A stretch of DNA of 64,000 nucleotides from Pelecanus crispus (lineage: Eukaryota > Chordata > Aves > Pelecaniformes > Pelecanidae), in NCBI RefSeq assembly GCF_030463565.1, contig NC_134653.1, positions 32,425,150-32,489,149 on the forward strand. The letters run 5' to 3'. Position numbers and translations under genes: made by a program. The notes beneath the pieces were generated by a model. The model was not told the origin of the DNA, ran no database searches, and worked only from the letters and a program-made list of their open reading frames with translations. The stretch's first letter is position 1. Every line of letters starts with the position of its first letter. Of this stretch, positions 63,655 through 64,000 are shown piece after piece.

Positions 63655-64000
63655 GGTCTTTTGTATTAACGAAGAGGATATACTTGAATTTGCTCTGAAA
63701 AATAATTAATTCTGGTAATACTCTATTAAGTGTGCCAATAATGTACCAAAGACAGTATGACTGTAACAGAACTGCCTCCGCTGTGCAGCGCTGGGGCTTA
63801 GGTGACCTTGTCTATCCTTGTCCTAGGTAGCGCGCACAATGTAAAATGGTATCCCAAAGCCACGCATAGTCCAATCTGCATAGAGCACATTGAGTAATTT
63901 GTGGGTTTGTTCTTTCACCAAAAACGTTTATAGCTTTTGGCTTTAAAAATAGTTCTGGAGCATAGCAAGAGAGAAGCAGCTTTGGCCTAGATATTGCACA

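Larger units (their letters stand above)
56758..64000 (+). other. IFT81: IFT81 intron 11 (runs off the window)
   Basis: No further IFT81 exon was found on the plus strand and no other gene on either strand. SINE-like fossils may lie near 58.9 kb and 61.7 kb, and an AAAT repeat lies at 63.6 kb. Confidence 0.6.

Noticed and set aside
1-64000. CRISPR arrays, prokaryotic operons, tRNA or rRNA genes
   Set aside because: Spliced vertebrate genes throughout; no repeat-spacer array or recognisable structural RNA seen by eye.

Overview
The window is nuclear DNA from a bird. It contains large spliced genes with canonical GT-AG introns, two CpG-island promoters, a CR1 retrotransposon 3' end, older CR1 and SINE-like fossils, and a solo LTR of the avian ERVL-like type. 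The LTR type and the gene order suggest a neoavian species; that is inference.

Layout from left to right. (1) 1-5.4 kb, plus strand: the last two coding exons of CAMKK2 (734-834, 1225-1297) and its 3' UTR. (2) 5.4-12.9 kb, minus strand: a complete P2RX4 gene, 12 coding exons and 389 codons, starting in a CpG island at about 12.5 kb. It is tail-to-tail with CAMKK2, and the two predicted poly(A) sites nearly touch near 5.4 kb. (3) 13.6-29.2 kb, minus strand: the remains of P2RX7. Eleven of the 13 expected exons can be found, many with exactly the same length as the matching P2RX4 exon. The gene carries a nonsense codon, three single-base frameshifts, a destroyed splice acceptor and a damaged second transmembrane region, so I call it a pseudogene. 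A 566-bp solo LTR sits in its intron 7. (4) 29.2-35.3 kb: no gene recognised. (5) 35.3-64 kb, plus strand: IFT81. It starts in a CpG island with an NRF1 site and an RFX X-box-like site, followed by ten coding exons giving the first 396 codons. The rest of the gene lies beyond the right edge, and 56.76-64 kb is intron.

Working relations. CAMKK2 is a Ca2+/calmodulin-activated kinase. P2RX4 is an ATP-gated Ca2+-permeable channel, and P2RX7 was its tandem sister. IFT81 is an unrelated intraflagellar-transport gene. The main result is that the ATP/inflammasome receptor P2RX7 appears to be lost in this bird while its neighbour P2RX4 is fully intact.
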